The notes beneath the pieces were generated by a model that worked only from the letters and a program-made list of their open reading frames with translations, did no database searches and was not told where the DNA came from. The position numbers and the translations under genes were made by a program. This document shows positions 16,771-24,163 of a stretch of 64,000 nucleotides of DNA, in pieces. The DNA comes from Streptomyces roseicoloratus (GTDB lineage Bacteria > Actinomycetota > Actinomycetes > Streptomycetales > Streptomycetaceae), in the NCBI RefSeq assembly GCF_004117935.1, contig NZ_SDOY01000110.1, positions 1 through 64,000 of the forward strand, read 5' to 3'. Each line of letters opens with the position of its first letter. Position 1 is the stretch's first letter.

Positions 16771-17280
16771 TCAGCAGCCGCCGCAGTTGTAGAAGGTCAC
16801 GTCCCAGTGGTTGCCCTCGTCGGCGTAGACGTTGCCGGCGCCGGACCTCCACTGCGGGGCACCGTCACCGCGCAGGCCGATGTAGGTGAACGTGTTCTTG
16901 ATGTAGTTGCCGACGCAGGTGTACTTGGACATGTCCAGCTTGTAGCCGTTCCAGTGTGAGTAGGTGCCGCTCGCGTGGCCGGTCTCGGCGCCCCCGGTGA
17001 TGTTGAGGGCGCAGCCGCTGGCCCGCTTGAGGGTCTGGGCGCCCTGCGCGGTGGCGAGGTTGAGCTGGTCGAACGACGTGCAGGTCGCGTTGTAGCGGTT
17101 CGAGCAGCCGCCGGACGAGGACCAGGTGATGCCGACCTCGCGGAACATCGAGGTCGCGGTGGCGTGGCTGATCTTGGTGACGGCATGGGCGTCGGTGGCG
17201 GTGGCGAGGACGCCGAAGCCGGGCGCGAAGAGCGCGCCGAGGACGAGGGCGAGAGCCGTGAGGACGGGGCGGAGCTTCAC
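16771..17280 (-). CDS. Secreted small protein resembling M15-type (VanY-like) peptidases
   Basis: A 169-residue exported protein. Residues 1-33 are a signal peptide ending near ATDAHA. The mature part has six or more cysteines, so disulfides are likely. It carries SHWNGYKLD, which fits the SxHxxGxxxD zinc motif of M15/VanY DD-peptidases, and EGNHWDV near the end, fitting the family's ExxHW motif. On that basis a cell-wall peptidase or a peptidoglycan-binding relative is plausible; the protein is shorter than VanY. Transcribed divergently from the YceI gene. Confidence 0.7.
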   Translation of the reverse strand: MKLRPVLTALALVLGALFAPGFGVLATATDAHAVTKISHATATSMFREVGITWSSSGGCSNRYNATCTSFDQLNLATAQGAQTLKRASGCALNITGGAETGHASGTYSHWNGYKLDMSKYTCVGNYIKNTFTYIGLRGDGAPQWRSGAGNVYADEGNHWDVTFYNCGGC

Positions 17281-17448
17281 GGGGCCTCCTGCGGGTGACC
17301 GTGGGGACGGGGACGCTGTGCAGGTGGTGCTCGCGGTGCGGGCGCGGTGCGGACCGCGCAGGGGAGATGGTGCCCGAGTTCTACGCGCGTCCGCCAGAGG
17401 GCGTACGGGACCGGAGACGGCCGTCCGGATGATCCTTTTCCAAAGATG

Positions 17449-17477
17449 TTGAAACTTGAACGGAATAGGTCTATGGT
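17449..17477 (+). promoter_or_regulatory. Promoter of the YceI gene
   Basis: TTGAAA (17449-17454) and TATGGT (17472-17477) are separated by 17 bp, a good vegetative-type promoter for Streptomyces, about 70 bp before the YceI start codon. Confidence 0.6.
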
Positions 17478-17483
17478 CGATGT

Positions 17484-17499
17484 CGTTGAAGGTTCAACG
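17484..17499. promoter_or_regulatory. Palindromic operator in front of the YceI gene
   Basis: CGTTGAA-GG-TTCAACG is a perfect 7-bp inverted repeat that lies where transcription from the adjacent promoter should start. Such symmetry fits a MarR-type repressor site; YceI genes in Streptomyces often neighbour MarR genes, but none is visible here. Confidence 0.65.
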
Positions 17500-17545
17500 A
17501 AAGCGCGAGAAGCGCCTCCCCCACACCGCCCCCAAGGAGCACGTC

Positions 17546-18163
17546 ATGGGTCTCTTCGGCCGCAAGAACACCACCGAGTCCGCCGCCACCGCCGTCGCCA
17601 CCCTCCCCGTCGACCCGGCCCTGGCCGCGCTGACCGGCGACTACGCGATCGACCCGGCGCACAGCAGCATCGGCTTCACCGTCCGCCACGCGATGGTCAC
17701 CAACGTCCGCGGCAGCTTCACCGAGCACGAGGGGACGCTGAAGCTGAACGGCTCGGACCCGGCCGGCTCCAGCGCCGCCATCGACGTCAGGATCGCCTCG
17801 ATCGACACCGGCATCGGCGACCGCGACAACCACCTGCGCAGCGGCGACTTCTTCGACGCCGACGCCTTCCCGCTGATGACCTTCCGCTCCACGGAGGCCG
17901 CGCACCTCGGCGGCGACAAGTACCGCGTCAAGGGCGACCTGACGATCAAGGACGTCACCAAGCCGCTCGCCATCGACCTGGAGTTCAACGGCTCCGCGAC
18001 CGACGTCTACGGCAACGAGCGGGTCGGCTTCGAGGGCTCCGCCGAGATCCTGCGCTCCGACTGGGGCCTGACCTGGAACGCGGCCCTGGAGACCGGCGGC
18101 GTCATGGTCAGCGACAAGGTCAAGCTGAACTTCGACATCTCCGCCGTCAAGAACGCCGCCTGA
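17546..18163 (+). CDS. YceI-family lipocalin-like protein
   Basis: A 205-residue YceI-domain protein. I chose ATG 17546 with AAGGAG upstream. The YceI fold starts at about residue 33 with YAIDPAHSSIGFTVRHAMV and continues through the family blocks DVRIASIDTGIGDRDNHLRSGDFF and DLTIKDVTKPLAIDLEF-type segments to a final ISAVKN. YceI proteins bind isoprenoid or other hydrophobic ligands in a beta-barrel. The first 30 residues show no signal peptide, so it is likely cytoplasmic, as is common in actinobacteria. A promoter plus palindrome upstream point to tight repression. Confidence 0.9.
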   Translation: MGLFGRKNTTESAATAVATLPVDPALAALTGDYAIDPAHSSIGFTVRHAMVTNVRGSFTEHEGTLKLNGSDPAGSSAAIDVRIASIDTGIGDRDNHLRSGDFFDADAFPLMTFRSTEAAHLGGDKYRVKGDLTIKDVTKPLAIDLEFNGSATDVYGNERVGFEGSAEILRSDWGLTWNAALETGGVMVSDKVKLNFDISAVKNAA

Positions 18164-18270
18164 GCCCCACCGGCCCCGGCCGGCCAGCCAGCGGCACCCC
18201 TCCGGACCCGGCAGCCCCCAGGGCTGCCGGGCGGTGGTGTTTCCCGGCCGTCCCGCTCGGGCCGTCGCGC

Positions 18271-19428
18271 TCAGGCCGTCGCGGCCCGGTCCGCAGCCGC
18301 CGTCACCGCGCGTATGAGCCGGTCGTTCTCCGGAGCGCCGGGACCGCCGGCGAAGGCGAAACGGCGGCGGGCGTAGACGTAGGCGAGGGCCCGGGACGGA
18401 TCGGCGAAGGACTGGGCTCCGGGGGCGCCGCTGTGACCGACCGCGGTCGTGCCCAGCTCGGGGTGGCGGGTGGCGAGCGGGACGAATCCCAGGCCGAAGG
18501 CGTTCCGCTCGCCGGTCACCAGGTCCGTGCCGGTGGAGTGCGGCCGGGACACCTCGGCCAGGACCTCGGGCTTCAGCAGCGGCGGCCGGCCGTCGAGCTC
18601 GCCGGCGACCGCCGCGTACACCCGGGCCAGGCCGCGCGCGCTGCCGACGCCGCCGCCGGAGAGCGGGGCGGCGGCGTGCACCGCGCGGGAGTTCCCGTAG
18701 CCGACGATGTCGAAGGGCGGCTCGGCGTGCAGGCCGAACGCGACGGCCAGGAGGCTGTCGGCGGCGACCGGGTTCGCGGCCTGGAAGGCCTCCTGGGCGG
18801 GCGTCGGCCTCGCCGGGAGCGCCGGGCGGAAACGGGCCTCGAGCTCCTCGGGCAGGCCGAGGTGGTAGTCGGGCCCGTAGGGCTCCTTGATCCGCTCCTC
18901 GTAGTGCTCCCGGACCGTGCGGCCGGTGGCCCTCAGCACCACCTCGCCGACCAGCGCGCCGAAGGTCAGGGCGTGGTAGCCGTGGCCGGCACCCGGCTCC
19001 CAGTACGGGCGGTGGGCGGCGACCCGCGCGGCGACCAGGCGGTCGTCGGCGAGTTCCGCGGGGGTGAAGCCGTCGGCGGTGCCGATGGCCCCGGAGCGGT
19101 GGGCGAGCAGCTGGCGCAAGGTGACCGCACCCTTGCCCTCGGCGGCGAACTCCGGCCACCAGGAGGCCACTTCACGGTCGAGTTCGAGCGCGCCGTCCTG
19201 GACGAGGAGCGCGGTGACCAGTGCGGTGACGCCCTTGGCGCAGGAGTAGAGCGCGAGCAGCGCGTCGCCGTCGACCCCGTCACCGCCCCACAGGTCGACC
19301 ACGGGCCGGCCCCGGTGGTAGACCGCGAGCTGGGCGCCGCCGTCCCGTGCCTCCCTCGCGACGACACCCGCGAACTCCTCCCGTACGGACTCGAATCCGG
19401 GCGCCACGGTGCCGTGGACCTCGCTCAT
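18271..19428 (-). CDS. Serine hydrolase of the beta-lactamase/esterase family
   Basis: A 385-residue protein of the class C beta-lactamase/DD-peptidase-like family. The nucleophile motif SxxK is SCAK near residue 63 and the following helix is typical. A tyrosine motif (GYHALTFG) lies near residue 155, as in EstB-type esterases. There is no signal peptide, so a cytosolic esterase or amidohydrolase is more likely than a resistance beta-lactamase. The ATG has GGGGGAG upstream. The 3' end converges on the YceI gene; the 5' end faces the clamp gene across a repeat-filled gap. Confidence 0.88.
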   Translation of the reverse strand: MSEVHGTVAPGFESVREEFAGVVAREARDGGAQLAVYHRGRPVVDLWGGDGVDGDALLALYSCAKGVTALVTALLVQDGALELDREVASWWPEFAAEGKGAVTLRQLLAHRSGAIGTADGFTPAELADDRLVAARVAAHRPYWEPGAGHGYHALTFGALVGEVVLRATGRTVREHYEERIKEPYGPDYHLGLPEELEARFRPALPARPTPAQEAFQAANPVAADSLLAVAFGLHAEPPFDIVGYGNSRAVHAAAPLSGGGVGSARGLARVYAAVAGELDGRPPLLKPEVLAEVSRPHSTGTDLVTGERNAFGLGFVPLATRHPELGTTAVGHSGAPGAQSFADPSRALAYVYARRRFAFAGGPGAPENDRLIRAVTAAADRAATA

Positions 19429-19523
19429 CGCGCACTCCCCCTCGTCTTCGCGCGTGCGGTCTCGAAGGGCCCAACGATCAAGGGCACGCCGTCATTCCCG
19501 GCGGCTGCCGGTGGAGGCCGCTG

Positions 19524-19625
19524 TCAGTGCCCGGCCGCTCTCAGTGCCCCGGCCGTGGTCAGTGCCCCGGCCGCTCTCAGTGCCCCGGCCGTGGTCAGTG
19601 CCCCGGCCGTTGTCAGTGGCGGCCG
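19524..19625. repeat. 18-bp tandem repeats in a divergent intergenic region
   Basis: Five copies of TCAGTGCCCCGGCCGNNN (the first lacks one C) are followed by a degenerate sixth copy. The variable last three to four bases alternate GCTC, GTGG, GCTC, GTGG, GTTG. The array fills most of the space between the divergent serine hydrolase and clamp genes, ending 14 bp before the clamp ATG. Confidence 0.95.
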
Positions 19626-19639
19626 TTAGCGTCGGCGGC

Positions 19640-20758
19640 ATGGAAATCCGTATCGACAGCGGGGTGTTGACCGAGGCCGTGGCCTGGGCCGCCCGCGTGC
19701 TGCCCGCCCGCTCCCCCGTGCCCGTGCTCGGCGGCCTGCTCCTGGAGGCGGCGGACGGACGGCTCGCGGTGTCGGGCCTGGACTACGAGGCCTCGGCACG
19801 GATCGAGGTGGACGCCGAGGTCCTGCGGGACGGCCGGGCGCTGGTCCTCGGGCGGCGGCTGCTCGACATCTGCAAGGTGCTGCCGCACGGCCCGGTCGGC
19901 TGCGCGACCGACGGCGGCCGGCTCGCGGTGACGGCCGGCGCGGCCCGCTTCGGGCTCTCGCTGCTGCCCCTGGACGACTACCCGGAGCGGCCGGCGCTGC
20001 CCGCCGCGCGCGGCGAGGTCGCCGCCGACGCGTTCGCCGCGGCGGTCGGGCACGTGGCGGTGGCGGCCGGGCGGGACGACGCGCTGCCGGTGCTCACCGG
20101 GATACGGCTCGGCCTGGACGGCACGACGATGACGCTGGCCGCGACCGACCGCTACCGGTACGCGGTGCGGACCATGGAGTGGAAGCCCGAGGCCGGCGCC
20201 GACGGCTCCAAGGCGCCGCTCGACGTGGTGGTGCCGGCCCGCCGGCTCACCGAGATCGCCCGTTCGCTCGCCGGTGCGGGCACCCTGCGGCTGGCCCTGG
20301 ACGGCGGGCTGCTCGGCTTCGAGAGCGACGGCCTGCGCGCCACCACCCGGCTCCTGGACGGCCGCCTGCCCCGGCACGACAAGCTGTTCGCGCTCGGGGA
20401 GCACGCGGTGGCGGTGACCGAGCGGGCCCCGCTGGTCGAGGCGGTGAAGCGGGTGGCGGTGGTCGCCGAGGGCGACAGCCCGGTCCAGCTCGCCTTCGAC
20501 GGCACGACCGTCCACCTCCAGGCCGGCTACGAGGACGACGTCGCCTCCCAGCGGCTGCCCGCCGCGCTGACCGGCGCCCCGGCGATGACGGTCGCCTTCA
20601 ACCCGGCGTACCTCCTGGACGCCCTCGCCTCCTTCGACGCCCCGCGCCTCACCCTCCACCTCCTCGGCCCGGGCCAGCGCGCCCTGATCACGGACGCGAC
20701 GGACGACGGCGAGAGCACCCACCGCCATCTGCTGATGTCGGTGAAGCCACTGGTGTGA
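19640..20758 (+). CDS. DNA polymerase III beta (sliding clamp) paralogue
   Basis: A 372-residue protein with the three-domain DnaN layout: domain 1 opens with MEIRIDSGVLTEAVAWAAR, domain 2 holds VLTGIRLGLDGTTMTLAATDRYR, and the C-terminus ends HRHLLMSVKPLV, close to the family's usual ending. Clamps encircle DNA and tether polymerases. The gene is monocistronic and lies far from any dnaA, recF or gyrB, so it is most likely a second, non-housekeeping clamp rather than the essential dnaN. ATG 19640 is chosen because the clamp N-terminus begins there; no strong ribosome binding site precedes it, which with the repeats suggests a leaderless or unusual start. Confidence 0.88.
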   Translation: MEIRIDSGVLTEAVAWAARVLPARSPVPVLGGLLLEAADGRLAVSGLDYEASARIEVDAEVLRDGRALVLGRRLLDICKVLPHGPVGCATDGGRLAVTAGAARFGLSLLPLDDYPERPALPAARGEVAADAFAAAVGHVAVAAGRDDALPVLTGIRLGLDGTTMTLAATDRYRYAVRTMEWKPEAGADGSKAPLDVVVPARRLTEIARSLAGAGTLRLALDGGLLGFESDGLRATTRLLDGRLPRHDKLFALGEHAVAVTERAPLVEAVKRVAVVAEGDSPVQLAFDGTTVHLQAGYEDDVASQRLPAALTGAPAMTVAFNPAYLLDALASFDAPRLTLHLLGPGQRALITDATDDGESTHRHLLMSVKPLV

Positions 20759-20780
20759 CCGCCCCTCGGCCGGGACCGGC

Positions 20781-22127
20781 CTAGAACCCGCCGCCTCCGT
20801 CGAAGCCTCCGCCGCCGTCGAAGCCCCCGCCGCCGCCAAAGTCTCCCGAGCCGAAGTCGCCGGGGCTGAAGTCGGCGCCGGAGAAGTCGCCGCCCTGGAA
20901 GTCCTGGAAGTCGCCGCCGCCGTACTCGCTCGCGTACGCCGGGGTGGAGAGCATCGAGCCGAGCATGGTGCCGACCAGGAGGCCGGGGAGCATGCCGCCG
21001 CCGAAGTAGCCGCCGGCCCAGGGGCCGTAGGCCGGGCCCGCCTCCCAGTAGGGGCGTCGGCCGTCGTCGGTGTCGACGGTGCGGGCGCGTGGGTCGAGTC
21101 CGTCGTCGAGGCGGGCCGCGTCGGCGGCGCAGACCGGGACCTGGCGGGCCGAGCCGCCCGCCGGGGCCCAGGTCCGGTCCTCGGCGGCGGGGCCGTGGCG
21201 CGGGTCGAAGAAGCACGGCGGGCGCCGTTCGGGCAGCGCCCGTCCCTCGCGGCGGGCGGCGAGGACGGCGAGCGACCAGCGGCCGTCCTCCAGGGCCCGG
21301 GTGACCGGGCGTACGTCGTGCGGGCGGGTGGCGGAGCCCATGAGGGACTTCGCCTTGTCGTACGCGTCCAGGGCGCGCTCGTAGTCGCCGCGCATGGCGT
21401 CGTCGGCGCCCGCCTCGGCCGGGTGGAAGTCGAGCCGCTCCAGCTCTTCGCCGAAGGCGGTGATGTCCTCGTCCACGACCACCCGCAGCCGGTCGAGGGC
21501 GGCGCGCTCCTCGGCCTCCCGGCGGAGCCGGTTGCGGCGGGTGACGGCGTAGGCACCGGCGCCGCCCGCCACGACGACCGCGCCGAGGGTGACCAGACCG
21601 GCCACCGGCACGCCGTCGTCGCCGGCGGCCGTGCCCCACGAGGCCGGGGCCGAGCCGCGCATGGTGGGCAGTGCCTGGTCGACGAAGTTGTCCAGCTCGG
21701 TCCCGGCGTCCACGCCGGGCTGGCGCACGGCGGTCACGAGGTTGCCCACGGCGTCGCGGGACATTACGGAGGGGTCGGCGGCGGCGTTGAACCCGTCGCC
21801 CAGCCGTACGGCGTAGAGCCCGGTCACGCCGGTCTCGGTGCGCAGGTTGCGCAGCAGGTTCTCCGGCGGGAACTGTGCGTTCGCGGGCAGCACGGCCACG
21901 AAGAGCGGCTTGTCGGCGTCCTTGATCTTCTGGGCGAGGGCGGCCGCCTCGGAGGCCGGCAGCTGGTCGGCGGCGCCGGGGTCCACGTAGACCGGGCCCT
22001 GTTTCAGGGCGGCGGCCGCGTCGGAGACGCCCGTGGCCCTGGCCCCCGCGGACGGGGCCAGGACCAGGAGCAGCAGCAGGGCGAGGCCCGCGAGGGCCGA
22101 CGCGAGGTGGAGCGGCCTGGTCCTCAT
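20781..22127 (-). CDS. TPM-domain-like membrane protein with Gly/Phe-rich tail
   Basis: A 448-residue protein. Residues 1-30 are a signal peptide. Residues ~35-160 look like the extracytoplasmic TPM/YgcG-type domain (VYVDPGAADQLP...). A transmembrane helix (VAGLVTLGAVVVAGGAGAYA) lies near 175-195, followed by a charged helical part to ~290 (repeated Asp/Glu/Arg, HPAEAGADDAMRGDYERALDAYD-type), and a tail with repeated GGGGFDGGGGF ending the protein. That Gly/Phe tail is typical of TPM proteins. The domain is linked to photosystem or membrane-protein maintenance elsewhere; its role here is unknown. Confidence 0.8.
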   Translation of the reverse strand: MRTRPLHLASALAGLALLLLLVLAPSAGARATGVSDAAAALKQGPVYVDPGAADQLPASEAAALAQKIKDADKPLFVAVLPANAQFPPENLLRNLRTETGVTGLYAVRLGDGFNAAADPSVMSRDAVGNLVTAVRQPGVDAGTELDNFVDQALPTMRGSAPASWGTAAGDDGVPVAGLVTLGAVVVAGGAGAYAVTRRNRLRREAEERAALDRLRVVVDEDITAFGEELERLDFHPAEAGADDAMRGDYERALDAYDKAKSLMGSATRPHDVRPVTRALEDGRWSLAVLAARREGRALPERRPPCFFDPRHGPAAEDRTWAPAGGSARQVPVCAADAARLDDGLDPRARTVDTDDGRRPYWEAGPAYGPWAGGYFGGGMLPGLLVGTMLGSMLSTPAYASEYGGGDFQDFQGGDFSGADFSPGDFGSGDFGGGGGFDGGGGFDGGGGF

Positions 22128-22247
22128 GCCTTGACGCTACCCCCGATTGGAGCAAACCAGACATTTCGCACCACGATCGTCTGTGCCGGGCGGACCCGCG
22201 GCCTCTGTCCGAGAGGATCCGGAAGCCTGCCCGGAGACGACGGCCTC

Positions 22248-23879
22248 CTACTCGGCCGGGTCGATGCCGGCCCGCAGCAGTCCGTAGGTGAAGGCGTCCT
22301 CCAGGGCCTGCCAGGAGGCCGCGATGACGTTCTCGCCGACGCCGACGGTCGCCCACTCGCCGTTGCCGTCGCTGGTGGTGACCAGGACCCGGGTCGTGGA
22401 CTCGGTGCCGTGGCGGCCTTCGAGGATGCGGACCTTGTAGTCGACCAGCTCGAACTTGGCGAGCGGCGGGTAGATCCGCTCCAGGGCGACCCGCATCGCC
22501 CGGTCGAGGGCGTTGACGGGGCCGTTGCCCTCGGCGGTGGCGACGATCCGCTCGCCCTTGGCCCACAGCTTCACGGTGGCCTCGTTGGCGTGGGTGCCGT
22601 CCGGGCGGTCCTCGACGATCGCGCGCCAGGACTCGGTGCGGAAGTAGCGGCGCGGCCTGCCCTCCGCCTCCTCGCGCAGCAGCAGCTCGAAGGAGGCGTC
22701 GGCGGCCTCGTACGTGTATCCCTGGAGCTCGCGCTCCTTGACCCGCTCGACCACCCGGGCGACCAGGGCGCGGTCGCCGCCCAGGTCGACGCCGAGCTCC
22801 TTGCCCTTGAGCTCGATGGAGGCGCGGCCGGCCATGTCGGAGACGAGCATCCGCATGGTGTTGCCGACCAGCTCGGGGTCGATGTGCTGGTAGAGGTCGG
22901 GGTCCACCTTGATGGCCGAGGCGTGCAGGCCCGCCTTGTGCGCGAAGGCGGAGACGCCGACGTACGGCTGGTGGGTGGACGGGGTGAGGTTGACGACCTC
23001 GGCGATGGCGTGCGAGATCCGGGTCATCTCGGCGAGGGCGCCGTCGGGGAGGACCCGCTTGCCGTACTTGAGCTCCAGGGCCGCGACGACCGGGAAGAGG
23101 TTGGCGTTGCCGACCCGCTCGCCGTAGCCGTTGGCGGTGCACTGGACGTGGGTGGCGCCGGCGTCCACGGCGGCGAGGGTGTTGGCGACGGCGCAGCCGG
23201 TGTCGTCCTGGGCGTGGATGCCGAGGCGGGCGCCGGTGTCGGCGATGACGGTGGCGACGACGGTCTGGACCTGGGCGGGGAGCATGCCGCCGTTGGTGTC
23301 GCAGAGGATGACGACGTCGGCGCCGGCCTCGTGCGCGGTGCGCACCACCGCCTTGGCGTAGCCGGGGTTCTCCTTGTAGCCGTCGAAGAAGTGCTCGCAG
23401 TCGACGAAGACGCGGCGGCCCTGGGAGCGCAGGTAGGAGACGGTGTCGCGGACCATCTCCAGGTTCTCGTCGAGGGTGGTGCGCAGCGCGAGCTCGACGT
23501 GCCGGTCGTGCGACTTGGCGACGAGGGTGATCACCGGGGCGCCGGAGTCGAGCAGCGCCTTGACCTGCGGGTCCTCGGCGGCGTTGCCGCCGGCGCGGCG
23601 GGTGGCGCCGAAGGCGACGAGCTGGGCGTTCTGGAACGCGATCTCCTGGCGGGCGCGGGCGAAGAACTCGGTGTCGCGCGGGTTGGCGCCGGGCCAGCCG
23701 CCCTCGATGAAGCCGACGCCGAAGTCGTCGAGGTGGCGTGCGATGGTCAGCTTGTCCGCGACCGTCAGGTTGATGCCCTCGCGCTGCGCGCCGTCGCGCA
23801 GCGTGGTGTCGAAGACATGGAAGCTGTCGTCGACGTGCCCGGCGCCCTGGCGCCCGCTCTCACCGTTCTCCGTGGTCAT
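22248..23879 (-). CDS. cimA: (R)-citramalate synthase
   Basis: A 543-residue DRE-TIM enzyme that condenses pyruvate and acetyl-CoA to citramalate, opening the threonine-independent route to isoleucine. The catalytic start DTTLRDGAQREG lies near residue 24, the metal/catalytic block HAQDDTGCAVANTLA near 215, and NGYGERVGNANL near 245. The C-terminal ~150 residues are the LeuA-type regulatory domain. Length and the GAQREG signature fit CimA rather than LeuA. I chose ATG 23879 with AGGAG nine bases upstream, not the longer frame from 23927. A leader peptide and terminator upstream suggest attenuation. Confidence 0.9.
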   Translation of the reverse strand: MTTENGESGRQGAGHVDDSFHVFDTTLRDGAQREGINLTVADKLTIARHLDDFGVGFIEGGWPGANPRDTEFFARARQEIAFQNAQLVAFGATRRAGGNAAEDPQVKALLDSGAPVITLVAKSHDRHVELALRTTLDENLEMVRDTVSYLRSQGRRVFVDCEHFFDGYKENPGYAKAVVRTAHEAGADVVILCDTNGGMLPAQVQTVVATVIADTGARLGIHAQDDTGCAVANTLAAVDAGATHVQCTANGYGERVGNANLFPVVAALELKYGKRVLPDGALAEMTRISHAIAEVVNLTPSTHQPYVGVSAFAHKAGLHASAIKVDPDLYQHIDPELVGNTMRMLVSDMAGRASIELKGKELGVDLGGDRALVARVVERVKERELQGYTYEAADASFELLLREEAEGRPRRYFRTESWRAIVEDRPDGTHANEATVKLWAKGERIVATAEGNGPVNALDRAMRVALERIYPPLAKFELVDYKVRILEGRHGTESTTRVLVTTSDGNGEWATVGVGENVIAASWQALEDAFTYGLLRAGIDPAE

Positions 23880-23981
23880 GACTGTGTTGGCTCCTGTCGG
23901 ATGTGGCTCCGGAAGGTCTGGATCCACTTGCCCCCATTCTCACGCGCTGTCCGTTTCCGGCGATGGTGGGGCCGGAAAACG

Positions 23982-24007
23982 AAAAAGCCCCTCGCGGGTG
24001 CGAGAGG
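23982..24007 (-). terminator. Attenuator terminator upstream of cimA
   Basis: On the minus strand CCTCTCGC-ACCC-GCGAGGGG forms an 8-bp stem (one G-U pair) followed by CTTTTTCGTTTT. It sits between the candidate leader peptide and cimA, ~100 nt before the start codon. Confidence 0.75.
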
Positions 24008-24063
24008 TCTGCGCGCGGGTCTGGGGCACGGTGTCCACCGCCGCGGGGGTTGGGGTCCCGCGG

Positions 24064-24105
24064 TCAGCGGTCACTGCGGACCGGCGCGCTGCTGCCGATA
24101 ATCAT
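24064..24105 (-). CDS. Candidate isoleucine-rich leader peptide of cimA
   Basis: A 13-codon frame reading MIIGSSAPVRSDR followed by TGA starts at ATG 24105. Two consecutive isoleucine codons follow the start. Its place ahead of a U-tailed hairpin and of an isoleucine-pathway gene fits ribosome-mediated attenuation: stalling at the Ile codons would favour read-through. No strong ribosome binding site is visible, so initiation may be leaderless. A leader of the same length precedes ilvB in this window. Confidence 0.6.
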   Translation of the reverse strand: MIIGSSAPVRSDR

Positions 24106-24163
24106 GGCGGTAGCAAGCACGTCGGCAGTCTGCCACACCCGCGCGCGGCGGTGGACGCGAATC

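Noticed and set aside
19524..19625. Possible CRISPR array (regular 18-bp units).
   Set aside because: The units are contiguous with three-base variation; there are no unique spacers and no cas genes.
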